NCBI RefSeq assembly: GCF_022402485.1
Contig: NZ_JAKRSA010000029.1
Coordinates: forward strand, 84,945 to 132,783
Origin: Phenylobacterium sp.
Lineage (GTDB): Bacteria; Pseudomonadota; Alphaproteobacteria; Caulobacterales; Caulobacteraceae
Length of the DNA stretch: 47,839 nt
Direction of reading: 5' to 3'
Within the stretch, counting starts at the first letter, position 1. Each line of letters begins with the position of its first letter. The notes beneath the pieces are model-generated. The model had not been told where the DNA came from. It saw nothing but the letters and a program-made list of their open reading frames with translations, and made no database searches. The translations under genes and the position numbers were made by a program. Shown piece by piece: positions 24,648 through 35,115 of the stretch.

Positions 24648-26141
24648 CTAGATCCGAACGTCAACGCCAGTCGCCGACAGGCGGGGCTGGTAGGTGCGGG
24701 CGGCCGTAAGCGCGGCATCGGCCTCATCGGCCAAACCCATTGCATTTTGGAACGCGCGGCCCTGCCAGGCCTCCCGGTCAGGGGCTTGATCAGCAAACCG
24801 GCCGCCGCTCCCTTGATCCTGCGGGGAGCTGAAAGACAGTCCTCCGGACATATCGAAACCGGCCTGCTCCAGGGCCCGCAGCAGTTCGCTCGAGCGGCCG
24901 CGCAATTCATGGGCGGCCTGAGGATTGTCGAAGGCCATGGCGGCCGTCAGTCGGCCCTGGGCGTCGATATCCACCCGAACATCGACCTTGCCGAGCCCCT
25001 CCGGGGTCAGCTGAATGTCGAAGTGGGTATTGCGGCCCTCAAGCTTGCGGGACACCTGGGCGGCGAGATCGGCGACGGTGGCCGGTGTCGCTGGCAGTCG
25101 GCTTGGGTCCCGGATCTCGCTGGTCGTGAGGCTGGTGGCGATCTGCCCTGCGGCGGGAAGGTCGGGACTGTCCAGTTCGGTGCCAGACGAGACTTCGACG
25201 GCCGCCGGTTGAATCTCTGATGACGTGGTCTGAACTGTGGCGACGAACGCAGAGTCAGGCTTGACCACGATCGGCGCGCTCGGACCCCCCGTCAGGGCAA
25301 AGGGCGAGACCGGAGGGCCGCCGAACACGGGCTTTGCGGGGCCCTTGGCGACGGCAGCCGGCTCAGCGGCTTCGGCCTCAGAATCTGAGGCCTGTTCAAC
25401 CGAGGCCGCGGCTGAGGAGACCGCGTTGGATTGTGTGGCGCGCAGGCTGGTCATGCCTGCCGCCACAGCGCTCGCCATCAGAGGCTGGGCTGCGGCAGTC
25501 TGCCCCGGGGCCTGCGAGGGCGGGACTGCGGCAGGCTGAGCCTGGGTCTGTGGAGGCGCCTCAACCGTCGCCTTGGGACCAGAGGTCGATGGCGCGGAGG
25601 TGACAGGCTGGGCGAGGTCGACGGCAGGGGCCTGTGCCTTGGTCTCAAGGGGCGACACTTGCGCGGCCGGGTTGGGCGTCTGTCCGGTCGATGGCGGCGC
25701 AGGGGCCAGGTCCGGGGCATCCGGTGCCGCAGGTTCAACCGTTGGCGCAAGGCTCGGAAGCGCGCCGGTCTGCAGGGCCTGAGAGGTCGCCAAGTCTGCA
25801 GATGGCGTGATGGAAGCAGCAGGGAGCGCTGCAGACTGCGTTGTGGTGGCAAGCAGCAGGCTCGCAGCCGACAGCTGCGTCTCCAGCGACGGAAGGCCCT
25901 CCTCAAGGCCATCGGTCTCTGGATCAACCAGGACCTCGCCCTCGCCCTCGCCGTCTGCGGACTGGGCCAGGAGCTTGCCGCCGGGAAGGGCTTGAGCCTG
26001 GGCTTGGGGCTGAGCTTCCCCCGTCACGCCAAGCTGAGCGGCCACAAGTCCGTCAAAACCCTGTGCCGACCCTGCAGGCATGGCGGCACCGGCGACGGGC
26101 GCTGGAGCAGGCGGAGCGATGGGCGGCAGGGCAAACGACAT
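24648..26141 (-). CDS. fliK: Flagellar hook-length control protein FliK
   Basis: FliK, the secreted ruler that measures hook length and makes FlhB switch specificity. 497 residues from ATG 26141. The long central part is Ala/Pro/Thr/Gln-rich and low complexity, as in other FliK rulers. The C-terminal Flg_hook domain is clear (about 385-460: FDIQLTPEGLGKVDVRVDID, AAHELRGRSSELLRAL). The frame is open upstream to 26420, but that region contains the sigma-54 promoter and has no export-type sequence, so 26141 is chosen. First gene of fliK-flgD-flgE. Confidence 0.87.
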   Translation of the reverse strand: MSFALPPIAPPAPAPVAGAAMPAGSAQGFDGLVAAQLGVTGEAQPQAQAQALPGGKLLAQSADGEGEGEVLVDPETDGLEEGLPSLETQLSAASLLLATTTQSAALPAASITPSADLATSQALQTGALPSLAPTVEPAAPDAPDLAPAPPSTGQTPNPAAQVSPLETKAQAPAVDLAQPVTSAPSTSGPKATVEAPPQTQAQPAAVPPSQAPGQTAAAQPLMASAVAAGMTSLRATQSNAVSSAAASVEQASDSEAEAAEPAAVAKGPAKPVFGGPPVSPFALTGGPSAPIVVKPDSAFVATVQTTSSEIQPAAVEVSSGTELDSPDLPAAGQIATSLTTSEIRDPSRLPATPATVADLAAQVSRKLEGRNTHFDIQLTPEGLGKVDVRVDIDAQGRLTAAMAFDNPQAAHELRGRSSELLRALEQAGFDMSGGLSFSSPQDQGSGGRFADQAPDREAWQGRAFQNAMGLADEADAALTAARTYQPRLSATGVDVRI

Positions 26142-26226
26142 GGGTGACCAGCAGGCGGCGCCAGGGTTGGGCGCGATGGAGTGAAAGGCCGGCGCCTGCT
26201 GCGCCCAAGGGTTCGTGGGACTGTCA

Positions 26227-26241
26227 GCAACCTTCACGCCA
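26227..26241 (-). promoter_or_regulatory. Sigma-54 promoter for fliK-flgD-flgE
   Basis: On the minus strand TGGCGT-GAAGG-TTGC, which has the invariant GG and GC doublets with ten bases between (-24/-12). It lies about 86 bases upstream of the fliK ATG, predicting a leader of roughly 75 bases. Caulobacter hook genes are sigma-54 dependent with FlbD as activator. Confidence 0.75.
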
Positions 26242-26400
26242 GTTTCGGAAAACGACTCAAAGTGCTGATAAAAAACAATAAAATAGAACTCAGTCTCACC
26301 CGGCGGCTGGCCGTGCAGGCGGAACTTGCCCAGTCGCTCGCCCCCCGCTCGGACGAGTCTGCCGACTTTCACAAAGGTTACCGGGATGGCCGCCGGCAAC

Positions 26401-26415
26401 TGGCACCGGACTTGC
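26401..26415 (+). promoter_or_regulatory. Sigma-54 promoter for flgK-flgL
   Basis: TGGCAC-CGGAC-TTGC is a near-consensus -24/-12 element with GG and GC separated by exactly ten bases. It points toward flgK and would start transcription near 26427, giving a leader of about 135 bases. The distance to the opposing sigma-54 promoter is about 160 bases, so one enhancer site could serve both. Confidence 0.85.
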
Positions 26416-26431
26416 GACATGGGAGTGTCTG

Positions 26432-26484
26432 TTCCGGACCCTGAATGGGTCGGTATTGAAAAGGCTAGGGTTTTTCCGGACCCT
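26432..26484 (+). repeat. Paired TTCCGGACCCT repeats in flgK leader
   Basis: TTCCGGACCCT occurs at 26432-26442 and again at 26474-26484 (42-base period). The first copy is also part of an inverted repeat GACCC-TGAAT-GGGTC (26437-26451). Both lie just downstream of the predicted flgK transcription start. They may be binding sites for an activator such as FlbD, or leader-RNA structure. Confidence 0.5.
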
Positions 26485-26506
26485 CGCGTGCGCGTTTACC
26501 TAAAGC

Positions 26507-26523
26507 CCGGCAGAATGCGCCGG
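26507..26523. promoter_or_regulatory. Candidate FlbD (ftr-like) enhancer site
   Basis: CCGGC-AGAATGC-GCCGG, a perfect 5-bp inverted repeat with 7-base spacer, within the longer CCCGGCAGAATGCGCCGG. Caulobacter ftr enhancers bound by FlbD have CGGC/GCCG-type arms and can lie downstream of sigma-54 starts. The match is by general form, not to a checked consensus. Confidence 0.35.
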
Positions 26524-26560
26524 CCACGCAGCGAGGATTGCCGGGTGGAAGGTGAAGGCC

Positions 26561-28657
26561 ATGTCGCTGACAGCGGTCCTTAAGACGGCGAACTCCGGAC
26601 TGGTGGCCTCTCAGGTCGGCCTGCGCGCGGTCTCCGACAACATCGCCAACGTCAATACGAGCGGTTACGTCCGCAAGATCGTCAACCAGCAGCAGCTGGT
26701 GGTCGCCGGCCAGGGGATGGGCGTCGATATCTCCGGCGTCAAACGGGTGACCGACCAGTATCTGCAGCTGGCCACCCTGACCTCAGCCTCTGAATCTGGC
26801 CGTTGGGACGCGGTCGCACAGTATATGGACAATGCCCAGAGCCTGTTCGGCGATCCCTCTGGCGATGCCTTCTTCTTTGGGCGGCTGGATGACATCTGGA
26901 GCGCTTTCGCCGCCACCGCCAATGATCCGTCCTCTGGGCTGCTGCGCAGCCAGGCCCTGTCCTCGATCGAGGATCTGCTGAATGAGGGCGGACGGATCAA
27001 CACCGCGCTTGGGGATCTGGGCCGAACGGTGGACACGCAGATCAGCGCCAATATTGACCGGGCCAATGATCTGCTCGACCAGATCAACAAGCTGAACGCC
27101 GACATCAGCCGGGCCCGCATGGTGTCCGCCGACGCCTCGGGTTCGGAGAACATTCAAAGCCAGCTGGTCGACGAACTGGCCACCCTGATCAATGTCCAGG
27201 TGAGCTCACGCTCCACTGGCGGGCTGATGATCCGCTCCACAGAGGGGGTGATGCTGGCAGGGGACGGGGCGGCGGTCCTGGCCTATTCCCGCACCGACAG
27301 CACCAAGGGCTTTATCACCGCAACCACCTCGGCCGGATCGGGGGAGGGCAAGCCCATCACGATAACAGGTGGGGCTCTGCGTGGGCTCATGGACCTGCGG
27401 GATGACAAGCTGCCTGGCATCTCCGACCAGTTGGGGGAGTTCCTTACCCGGGCGTCCGACGCCATCAACGCCGCTCATAATGCTGCGAGCACCGTGCCGG
27501 CTCAGGCAACCCTAAACGGCCGCAACACCGGGCTTGATCTGCCCACTGCCATCAGTGGTTTCACCGGCGCTTCCACCGTCGCCATTGTCGACGCGGCAGG
27601 CCAGCTGACCAGACGGGTGGACATCGACTTCACCGCTGGAACCATGAGCGTGGATGGTGGGCCAGCGGCCGCTTTCACGCCCGCCAACTTCCTGGCCAAT
27701 CTGAACACGGCCCTGGGTGCCACCGGCTCAGCCACATTTACGAATGGTGCCCTCAGCCTTACGGCTGCCGCCGGCGGGGTGGCTATTGACGAGGGCACGT
27801 CGAAGAAGGCTGGGCGCGCCTTCTCTCACTTCTTTGGCCTGAATGACATCGTCCGGTCGTCAGGCTTCACCAACTATGACACCGGCCTGTCCGGGGCCAG
27901 CGCCCACGGCTTCACCGCAGGACAGCAGCTGACCATCCGCCTGGCGCAGGCAGATGGAAAGCCGATCCGCGACGTGATCGTCAGCGTTCCTGCTGGCGCG
28001 ACCATGAATGACTTGGTCGCGGCCCTGAACCACAACGCGACGGGTGTTGGTCTTTATGGCCAGTACGCCTTGGATTCCGCCGGCGCGCTGAAGTTCACCG
28101 GCTCCGATCCGTATTACGCCAACACCTCCATCGTGCAGGACAACACGGCGCGGGGGGCCGGCGGGCCATCCATCAGCACCCTGTTTGGCCTGGGCACGGT
28201 CGAGCGGACCGGGCGAGCCAACCGGCTATCGGTGGATGCCGCCTTCATCACCGATCCCATGAAGGTCGGGCTGGCCAAGCTCGATCTCAGCGTTCCGGTC
28301 GGCCAGCCCGTGCTCTCGCCGGGTGATGGCCGTGGCGCGCTGGCCCTGGCCGCAGCCGGTGATCTCGTGACGCGCTTCGGCGCAGCCGGGGCCCTGGGCG
28401 CTGTGAACATGACCGTCTCACGCTATGCCGCTGAGTTTGGCGGCTCCATCGGCCGGGAATCGGCGGCGGCGGACACCCGTCGCTCCAGCGCCCAGGCGGT
28501 GAAGACCGAGGCGGTCAATCGGCGTCAGTCGGTCGAAGGCGTCAACCTGGACGAAGAGCTTGTCAGGCTGACCACCTATCAGCAGGCCTTTAACGCTTCG
28601 GCCCGCATGATTCAGGCGGCCAACGATCTATTCGACGTCCTGGTCAACATCGTCTGA
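26561..28657 (+). CDS. flgK: Hook-filament junction protein FlgK
   Basis: FlgK (HAP1), first junction protein between hook and filament. 698 residues, long for the family because of an enlarged outer domain (about 330-560). The N-terminal signature (GLVASQVGLRAVSDNIANVNTSGYVR) and C-terminal EGVNLDEELVRLTTYQQAFNASARMI helix are canonical. ATG 26561 has GGAAGG about eight bases upstream; a GTG three codons earlier is in frame but less suitable. flgL follows ten bases after the stop. Confidence 0.95.
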   Translation: MSLTAVLKTANSGLVASQVGLRAVSDNIANVNTSGYVRKIVNQQQLVVAGQGMGVDISGVKRVTDQYLQLATLTSASESGRWDAVAQYMDNAQSLFGDPSGDAFFFGRLDDIWSAFAATANDPSSGLLRSQALSSIEDLLNEGGRINTALGDLGRTVDTQISANIDRANDLLDQINKLNADISRARMVSADASGSENIQSQLVDELATLINVQVSSRSTGGLMIRSTEGVMLAGDGAAVLAYSRTDSTKGFITATTSAGSGEGKPITITGGALRGLMDLRDDKLPGISDQLGEFLTRASDAINAAHNAASTVPAQATLNGRNTGLDLPTAISGFTGASTVAIVDAAGQLTRRVDIDFTAGTMSVDGGPAAAFTPANFLANLNTALGATGSATFTNGALSLTAAAGGVAIDEGTSKKAGRAFSHFFGLNDIVRSSGFTNYDTGLSGASAHGFTAGQQLTIRLAQADGKPIRDVIVSVPAGATMNDLVAALNHNATGVGLYGQYALDSAGALKFTGSDPYYANTSIVQDNTARGAGGPSISTLFGLGTVERTGRANRLSVDAAFITDPMKVGLAKLDLSVPVGQPVLSPGDGRGALALAAAGDLVTRFGAAGALGAVNMTVSRYAAEFGGSIGRESAAADTRRSSAQAVKTEAVNRRQSVEGVNLDEELVRLTTYQQAFNASARMIQAANDLFDVLVNIV

Positions 28658-28667
28658 AGGCTCACAA

Positions 28668-29600
28668 ATGGTTAGTCGCGTCTCAACCAGTGGAAACTAC
28701 AGCGCTGTTCTGGCCAATCTGCTCTCGGCCCAGCAGCGGCAGATGGACGCTGGCACCAAGGTCGCAAGCCAGAAGAACGGCTCTGACCTCAAGGACTATG
28801 CGCGCAACGCTGAGATGCTGACCGCCATGCGGTCGATCGATTCCCGATTGGTGGCCTATGCCGATCAGAACAAGCTGATCAGTGACCGTCTCACCACCCA
28901 GGACTTCGCCCTGTCTCAGGTGGCTGATGCCTCCCAGGTGGCCCGCCAAGCGATCGCAGAATCCCTGGCCAGCGGCCGGGTCGACAACTTGATGCAGGAC
29001 ATGCAGGCGGCATTCCGCAACGCCGCCGAAGGCCTCAATGCGCGCTATGGCGGCAAGTATCTGTTCGCCGGCGGGCAGGTGAACACCCCGCCGTTCTCCG
29101 CCACATCCCTGAGCGACCTGACCATTCCCGCCACCAATGTCGCGGACTATTTCCAAAACGACAGCTTCATCGCTCAGGCCAAGGTCGACGATTCCACCCT
29201 GGTGAACCTGGGCTTCCTGGCGGACGCTTTCGGGACGGGTCTGATGGACGCCTTCAAGGCGATGCAAACCTTCCAGGAGGGGGTGAACGGGCCCTTCGAC
29301 GGTGAGCTCACTGACAGTCAACGCACCTTCCTCGAGGGCCAGCTGGCTGTCTGGGACGCGTCCTACAAGGACCTGGTGAATGTGGTCGGCCGCAACGGGA
29401 TGATCCAGAGCCGGGTCGACTCGGTGAAGGAAGACCTTGTGGCCCGGACCAACAGCATCAAGGGGATGATCGGTGAGGTCGTTGACGCCGACATGAGCCT
29501 GGCCGTCTCAAACCTGCAGCAGGCGCAGATCTCGGTTCAGGCCGCCGCCCAGGTGTTCGTCACCCTCCAGGAAAGCTCCCTGCTCAACGTCCTGAGATAG
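28668..29600 (+). CDS. flgL: Flagellin-like hook-associated protein FlgL
   Basis: FlgL (HAP3), second junction protein that connects FlgK to flagellin. 310 residues with flagellin-type terminal helices: the N-terminal half (LLSAQQRQMDAGTKVASQKNG, LKDYARNAEMLTAM) and the C-terminal helix (DADMSLAVSNLQQAQISVQAAAQVF, ending LQESSLLNVLR). It is ten bases after flgK and is co-transcribed with it. Flagellin proper is similar at the termini; the central ARYGGKYLFAGGQ motif and the context favour FlgL. Confidence 0.92.
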   Translation: MVSRVSTSGNYSAVLANLLSAQQRQMDAGTKVASQKNGSDLKDYARNAEMLTAMRSIDSRLVAYADQNKLISDRLTTQDFALSQVADASQVARQAIAESLASGRVDNLMQDMQAAFRNAAEGLNARYGGKYLFAGGQVNTPPFSATSLSDLTIPATNVADYFQNDSFIAQAKVDDSTLVNLGFLADAFGTGLMDAFKAMQTFQEGVNGPFDGELTDSQRTFLEGQLAVWDASYKDLVNVVGRNGMIQSRVDSVKEDLVARTNSIKGMIGEVVDADMSLAVSNLQQAQISVQAAAQVFVTLQESSLLNVLR

Positions 29601-29653
29601 GTCGAGGTTAGGGGGCTGTCGTCCACCCTACGGGACGTCTCAAGGCCGAAAGA

Positions 29654-29668
29654 GAACATCTTGCGAAC
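29654..29668 (-). promoter_or_regulatory. LexA (SOS) box of recA
   Basis: GAAC-ATCTTGC-GAAC on the plus strand, i.e. GTTC-N7-GTTC on the minus strand, the exact alphaproteobacterial LexA recognition pattern. It lies about 95 bases before the recA start codon and after the flgL stop, as expected for SOS control of recA. Confidence 0.85.
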
Positions 29669-29762
29669 ATAGAACAAAAGGCGTACGACTGAGTCCTGGC
29701 CGCCTGAGCTGGGGATCACCCCGGTCGGCCCGACGGAATCATGGGATAAGAGGTCCCCTCAA

Positions 29763-30830
<1,068 letters not shown>

Positions 30831-30952
30831 GTCAGGCTTGCCGCCTGCGTTCCATCTCCACTGACACCGTCGTGACCGCCCGGGCCAGACACCCCCGCCA
30901 CTATGTGTCTGGTTCCCCTCTGGACCCCAACGCGGTGCCTTGTCTGTGGAGG

Positions 30953-30990
30953 AGGACGCCCTGGCTCACCGCCGGGGCGTCCTTTTTCTT
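30953..30990 (+). terminator. Rho-independent terminator after recA
   Basis: AGGACGCCC (30953-30961) pairs with GGGCGTCCT (30975-30983), a 9-bp stem, followed at once by TTTTCTTT. It ends the recA transcript about 120-150 bases after its stop and precedes alaS by about 80 bases. Confidence 0.85.
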
Positions 30991-31067
30991 TGCGGTCGGC
31001 GGCAAGTTTCGTAAACGACGCCATACCTCCCCTGCGCGCCCAGGCGCGCGCGTCCTATATGCAAGCC

Positions 31068-33707
31068 ATGTCCAGCCTCAACCAGCTCCGCAGCGCCTTC
31101 ATCGACTTCTTCAAGGATCGGGATCACCTGGTGATTCCTTCGGCACCCCTGGTGCCGCAGAACGATCCGACGCTGATGTTCGTCAACGCCGGCATGGTGC
31201 CGTTCAAGAACTACTTCACGGGTGCCGAAACCCCGCCTGCGGCCCGCGCCGTCTCTGTGCAGAAATGCGTCCGGGCCGGTGGCAAGCACAATGACCTGGA
31301 CAATGTGGGCTATACCGGTCGCCACCAGACCTTCTTTGAAATGCTCGGCAACTTCTCGTTTGGCGACTATTTCAAGGAAGGGGCCATCGAGCATGCCTGG
31401 GCCTTCGTAACCCGGGACCTCGGGCTCGACCCCGCCCGACTAACCGTCACCATCGCCCCCGATGACGATGAAGCTGCCGCCCTTTGGCGCAAGATTGCTG
31501 GCCTGCCGGAATCGCGGATCATTCGCCTGGAGGAGAACTTCTGGTCTATGGGGGACACCGGTCCCTGCGGGACCAACACCGAGATCTTCTACGACCACGG
31601 CGACCATGTGGCCGGCGGCCCTCCGGGCAGCCCCGATGAGGATGGCGACCGGTTCGTGGAGATCTGGAACCTGGTCTTCATGCGCTGGGAGCAGTTTGCC
31701 GACGGCTCGCGCAAGGATCTGCCCAAGCCCCAGATTGACACCGGCATGGGCCTGGAGCGCATCGCGACCGTCCTGCAAGGCGTTCACTCCAACTATGACA
31801 CTGACATGTTCCGGGCGCTTATCGCGGCAAGCGAGGACGCCACCGGGGTCAAGGCACAAGGGGAGGCGAAGTTCTCCCATCAGGTGATTGCCGACCACCT
31901 GCGCGCCACCAGCTTCCTGATCGCAGATGGTGTCTCGCCGTCGAATGAGGGCCGCGGCTATGTGCTGCGCCGGATCATGCGCCGGGCCATGCGTCATGCC
32001 CACCTGCTGGGGGCGGCCGAACCTTTGATGCATCGCCTGACCCCGGCCCTGGTGGGGCAGATGGGCGAGGCCTATCCGGAACTGCGCCGGGCTGAGCCGG
32101 TGATTACCGAGACCCTGCGCCAGGAGGAGGAGCGGTTCCGTCGCACCCTTGGTCGCGGCATGAGCCTGCTGGAAGAGGCCACCGCCCTGGTGGGGCCTGG
32201 CGGAGTTCTGCCCGGTGAAACGGCCTTCAAGCTCTATGACACCTATGGCTTCCCCCTGGACCTGACCCAGGATGCCGTCCGCGCCCTGGGGATGAGCGTG
32301 GATCTGACCGGCTTTGACGTGGCCATGCAGCGCCAGAAGGATCAGGCCCGCGACGCCTGGACCGGTTCGGGTCAAACGGCGGCAGCTGGGGAGTGGTTCT
32401 CCCTGCGTGAACGGCTCGGTCCCACCGATTTCATCGGCCATGATCAGGGCGAAGCGACCGCCGAGCTGCTGGTGCTGATGAGTGATGGCGTCGAGGTTTC
32501 CAAGGCTAGCGCTGGCCAGACCGTGCAAGCCCTCCTTGACCGAACCCCCTTCTACGGCGAGAGCGGCGGTCAGGCTGGCGACACCGGCGAGGTGGAGTGG
32601 TCAGGGGGCCGTGGCCGGGTGATCGACACCCAGAAGCAGGCCAGCGACCTGCACGTCCATATCATTGAGATCGTCGCAGGCGACCTCGTTCCGGGAACCC
32701 GGGTGCGCCTCGCTCTGGATGCAGCGCGCCGCACCGCAACCCGCGCCAACCACTCCGCCACACACCTCATGCACACGGCCCTGCGCAATGTGCTGGGCCC
32801 CCATGTGAGCCAGAAGGGCCAGATGGTCGATGGCGAGCGGATCCGCTTTGACTTCAGCCATGGCCAACCCCTGACTCTTGGGGAGATCGACGCCATTGAA
32901 GCCGAGGTGAATGCGGTCATCCGTCAGAACCTGCCGGCCGAGACCCAGAACATGGCACCCGAGGCTGCCATCGAGGCTGGTGCCATGGCGCTGTTTGGCG
33001 AGAAGTACGGCGAAGTTGTCCGAGTCTTGAGCCTGGGTGAGGCCCTTGAGGGCCAGGGCGCCTATTCTGTCGAGCTCTGCGGCGGCACGCATGTGGCGCG
33101 CACCGGGGATATCGCGCTGTTCAAGATCGTCTCGGAAAGCGGCGTGGCAGCGGGCGTGCGGCGGGTCGAGGCCCTCACCGGTGAGGGCGCGCGCCGTTGG
33201 CTGCTGGATCAGGCCCTGGTCTCCCGTCAGTTGGCCGAACAGTTCAAGACCCCGGTGTCGGAGGTCCTTGGCCGTGTCGAGGCCCTCGAGGCCCAGCGCC
33301 GTAAGCTGGAAAAGGAACTGGCCGACGCCAAGCGCCAACTGGCCATGGGCGGCGGTGGTGCCCCCCAGGCGGGACCTGAGGAGATCGCCGGGGTCCAGGT
33401 CCTGGCCAGGGTCATGGACGGCGTCGGCGGCAAGGACCTCCGGCCGATCGCCGAAGAGTTCAAGAAGCAGGTCGCTGACGGCATTATCGCCCTTGTGGGG
33501 GTGGCCGAGGGCAAGGCCGCCGTCACCGTGGCGGTGACCGGCGCGGCCAAGGACCGCTTCAACGCCGCTGACCTGGCTAAGGCTGCAGTGATCGCCATGG
33601 GCGGTCAGGGCGCCGGTGGCCGACCGGACTTCGCGCAAGGGGGCGCCCCCGACGGCGCCAAGGCCGAAGAGGGCCTGGCGGCGCTGAAGGCGGCCATCGC
33701 CGGCTAG
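31068..33707 (+). CDS. alaS: Alanyl-tRNA synthetase
   Basis: AlaRS charges tRNA-Ala. 879 residues from ATG 31068 (an ATG three codons upstream is also possible). Order: class II catalytic core (about 1-240: [17 protein letters not shown] segment seen as [33 protein letters not shown]), tRNA-binding helical domain, editing domain with HSATHLMH near 565-572 and the zinc motif [14 protein letters not shown] near 672, and a C-terminal coiled-coil/C-Ala region. The frame remains open far upstream, across the recA terminator, so the earlier part is not coding. recA-alaS adjacency is common in bacteria. Confidence 0.97.
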   Translation: MSSLNQLRSAFIDFFKDRDHLVIPSAPLVPQNDPTLMFVNAGMVPFKNYFTGAETPPAARAVSVQKCVRAGGKHNDLDNVGYTGRHQTFFEMLGNFSFGDYFKEGAIEHAWAFVTRDLGLDPARLTVTIAPDDDEAAALWRKIAGLPESRIIRLEENFWSMGDTGPCGTNTEIFYDHGDHVAGGPPGSPDEDGDRFVEIWNLVFMRWEQFADGSRKDLPKPQIDTGMGLERIATVLQGVHSNYDTDMFRALIAASEDATGVKAQGEAKFSHQVIADHLRATSFLIADGVSPSNEGRGYVLRRIMRRAMRHAHLLGAAEPLMHRLTPALVGQMGEAYPELRRAEPVITETLRQEEERFRRTLGRGMSLLEEATALVGPGGVLPGETAFKLYDTYGFPLDLTQDAVRALGMSVDLTGFDVAMQRQKDQARDAWTGSGQTAAAGEWFSLRERLGPTDFIGHDQGEATAELLVLMSDGVEVSKASAGQTVQALLDRTPFYGESGGQAGDTGEVEWSGGRGRVIDTQKQASDLHVHIIEIVAGDLVPGTRVRLALDAARRTATRANHSATHLMHTALRNVLGPHVSQKGQMVDGERIRFDFSHGQPLTLGEIDAIEAEVNAVIRQNLPAETQNMAPEAAIEAGAMALFGEKYGEVVRVLSLGEALEGQGAYSVELCGGTHVARTGDIALFKIVSESGVAAGVRRVEALTGEGARRWLLDQALVSRQLAEQFKTPVSEVLGRVEALEAQRRKLEKELADAKRQLAMGGGGAPQAGPEEIAGVQVLARVMDGVGGKDLRPIAEEFKKQVADGIIALVGVAEGKAAVTVAVTGAAKDRFNAADLAKAAVIAMGGQGAGGRPDFAQGGAPDGAKAEEGLAALKAAIAG

Positions 33708-33718
33708 GGCCTTAGGCT

Positions 33719-34123
33719 CTAGGCCGGTGGGGGGCGGACGCAGGCCAGCTTGTTGCCCTGCGGGTCACGGACATAGGCGGCGTACCAGCCTTCTCCGTAC
33801 TGCGGTCGCAGGCCAGGCGGCCCCTCACAGATCCCGCCATGGGCCAAAGCCTGGGCATGGAAGGCGTCCACCACATCCGGGGACGGAGCGTGGAAGGCGA
33901 TCATTACCCCGTTCCCCGCCAAGGCAAGACCGCCGTCGAACGGCTTGCAGATCCAGACCGTATGTCCGCCGGGGTCATCCTCCCGACCATAGCCGGTCCA
34001 GTTCTCGAAACTGTGCAGCCGCCCTAGGCCAAGCAGCGACAGGGTTGCATCGTAGAAGGCCTGGGCGGCCGGCAGGTCATTCGCGCCCAGGGTCACATAG
34101 CCCAGGCCAGATTGTGCGTTCAT
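33719..34123 (-). CDS. VOC family protein (glyoxalase/bleomycin resistance-like)
   Basis: A 134-residue vicinal oxygen chelate fold protein. The two beta-alpha-beta-beta-beta halves are visible, starting GLGYVTLGANDLPAAQAFYDA and ending YAAYVRDPQGNKLACVRP. Metal ligands of the usual His/Glu type are not clearly conserved, so function is unknown; members include lactoylglutathione lyases, dioxygenases and antibiotic-binding proteins. ATG 34123 has a good ribosome site (GGAGAGGTGA). It lies 57 bases downstream of the AEC transporter gene on the same strand. Confidence 0.85.
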   Translation of the reverse strand: MNAQSGLGYVTLGANDLPAAQAFYDATLSLLGLGRLHSFENWTGYGREDDPGGHTVWICKPFDGGLALAGNGVMIAFHAPSPDVVDAFHAQALAHGGICEGPPGLRPQYGEGWYAAYVRDPQGNKLACVRPPPA

Positions 34124-34179
34124 CGTCACCTCTCCCATCCGGTGGCCCTTGGCCACGGGGAGAACATAACAGGAACAAC

Positions 34180-35097
34180 TCAGGTGAGGAAGTGGGCCAG
34201 CAGGGCCAGAGTGCCGGCGCTGACCACGGTGCCGGCGATCACCGCCTCGGCGGCGCCTCGGGCGAAGACGCCCATGGCGCGGGTCTGGATGAAGACATTG
34301 ACGGCGGTGGGGCAGGCCGCCAGCAGGGTGGCGGTGGCCCTTAGGTCGGGGGCAACCCCGGCGGCGCCAAGGACCAGCCACACCGCCAGGGGGGCGAGGG
34401 CGAGCTTGATTCCCAGAGCCAGGGCCAGGGGCCCTCGGTCCTGACGGCCAGGCCAGCGGCCCTCCCGTCCGATCAACCCCCCCAGGGCGAGAAGGGCCAC
34501 GGGACTGGCGGTGAGGGCCAGGAAGGACAGGCCTTGATCCAGGGGGCCAGAAAGCTGCGTCCCTGTGGTCGATAACAGCAGCCCAAGGCCGGCCCCCAGT
34601 ACCGTGGGATTGGCCAGAACGCGCCTCAGGGCGGCGAACACGCCCATCGCAGCAGTTCCCGTCTGCAGGATCGCCACGGCCAGGCCCATCAGCAGGATGA
34701 AATCCACCGCCACGATGGCGGCGGCCTGGGGGCGCACGCCTTCGCCCAGGATGGCCACGGCAAGGGGCGCCCCTAGAAAGGCGGTGTTGCCCAAGGCCGC
34801 TACCATGGGAAGGCCCGCCTTGGCCTCCCGAGACAGGCCAAGCCGAGCGGCCAGAGCCCATGCCCCAAACAACAGGCCGGTCATGGTGAGGGCGTACAGC
34901 CCAAGGGCCAGACCCTGGTCCAGGTCGGGGGGCGGAGCGTCCCCCAGCCAGCGGATCAGCAGGGCCGGGAAGCCGATCCAGAAGGTATAGGCCGACAGAC
35001 CGCCCGCCAGCCTTGGTCCAATCAGGCCCAGACGACCAGCCAGGGCACCGAGCGCGATAACGGCGAAGAACGGCGCAATGCGCGCAATCAGGTCCAA
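34180..35097 (-). CDS. AEC family transporter
   Basis: A 305-residue inner-membrane permease of the auxin efflux carrier (AEC) family, with about ten hydrophobic helices arranged as two five-helix halves. Family features: an N-terminal helix with FFAVIALGALAGRLG, LGNTAFLGAPLA in helix 4 and LANPTVLGAGLGLLLS before the second half, and TAVNVFIQTRAMG near the end. Bacterial AEC proteins export organic acids or amino acid derivatives such as malonate or malate. The substrate here cannot be read. Confidence 0.87.
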   Translation of the reverse strand: MDLIARIAPFFAVIALGALAGRLGLIGPRLAGGLSAYTFWIGFPALLIRWLGDAPPPDLDQGLALGLYALTMTGLLFGAWALAARLGLSREAKAGLPMVAALGNTAFLGAPLAVAILGEGVRPQAAAIVAVDFILLMGLAVAILQTGTAAMGVFAALRRVLANPTVLGAGLGLLLSTTGTQLSGPLDQGLSFLALTASPVALLALGGLIGREGRWPGRQDRGPLALALGIKLALAPLAVWLVLGAAGVAPDLRATATLLAACPTAVNVFIQTRAMGVFARGAAEAVIAGTVVSAGTLALLAHFLT

Positions 35098-35115
35098 GGC
35101 TGCGCCGGTCTGGGA

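Noticed and set aside
26142..26420. Extension of fliK to a start at 26420
   Set aside because: The extra 93 codons lie across the sigma-54 promoter and give no FliK-like sequence; the ATG at 26141 fits the promoter and family.
29668..29676. Second overlapping LexA half-site (GAAC at 29672-29675)
   Set aside because: Its spacing to the neighbouring GAAC is 3 bases, not the required 7.
30903..31067. Extension of alaS to 30903
   Set aside because: This part covers the recA terminator hairpin and does not resemble the AlaRS N-terminus, which starts at MSSLNQLR (31068).
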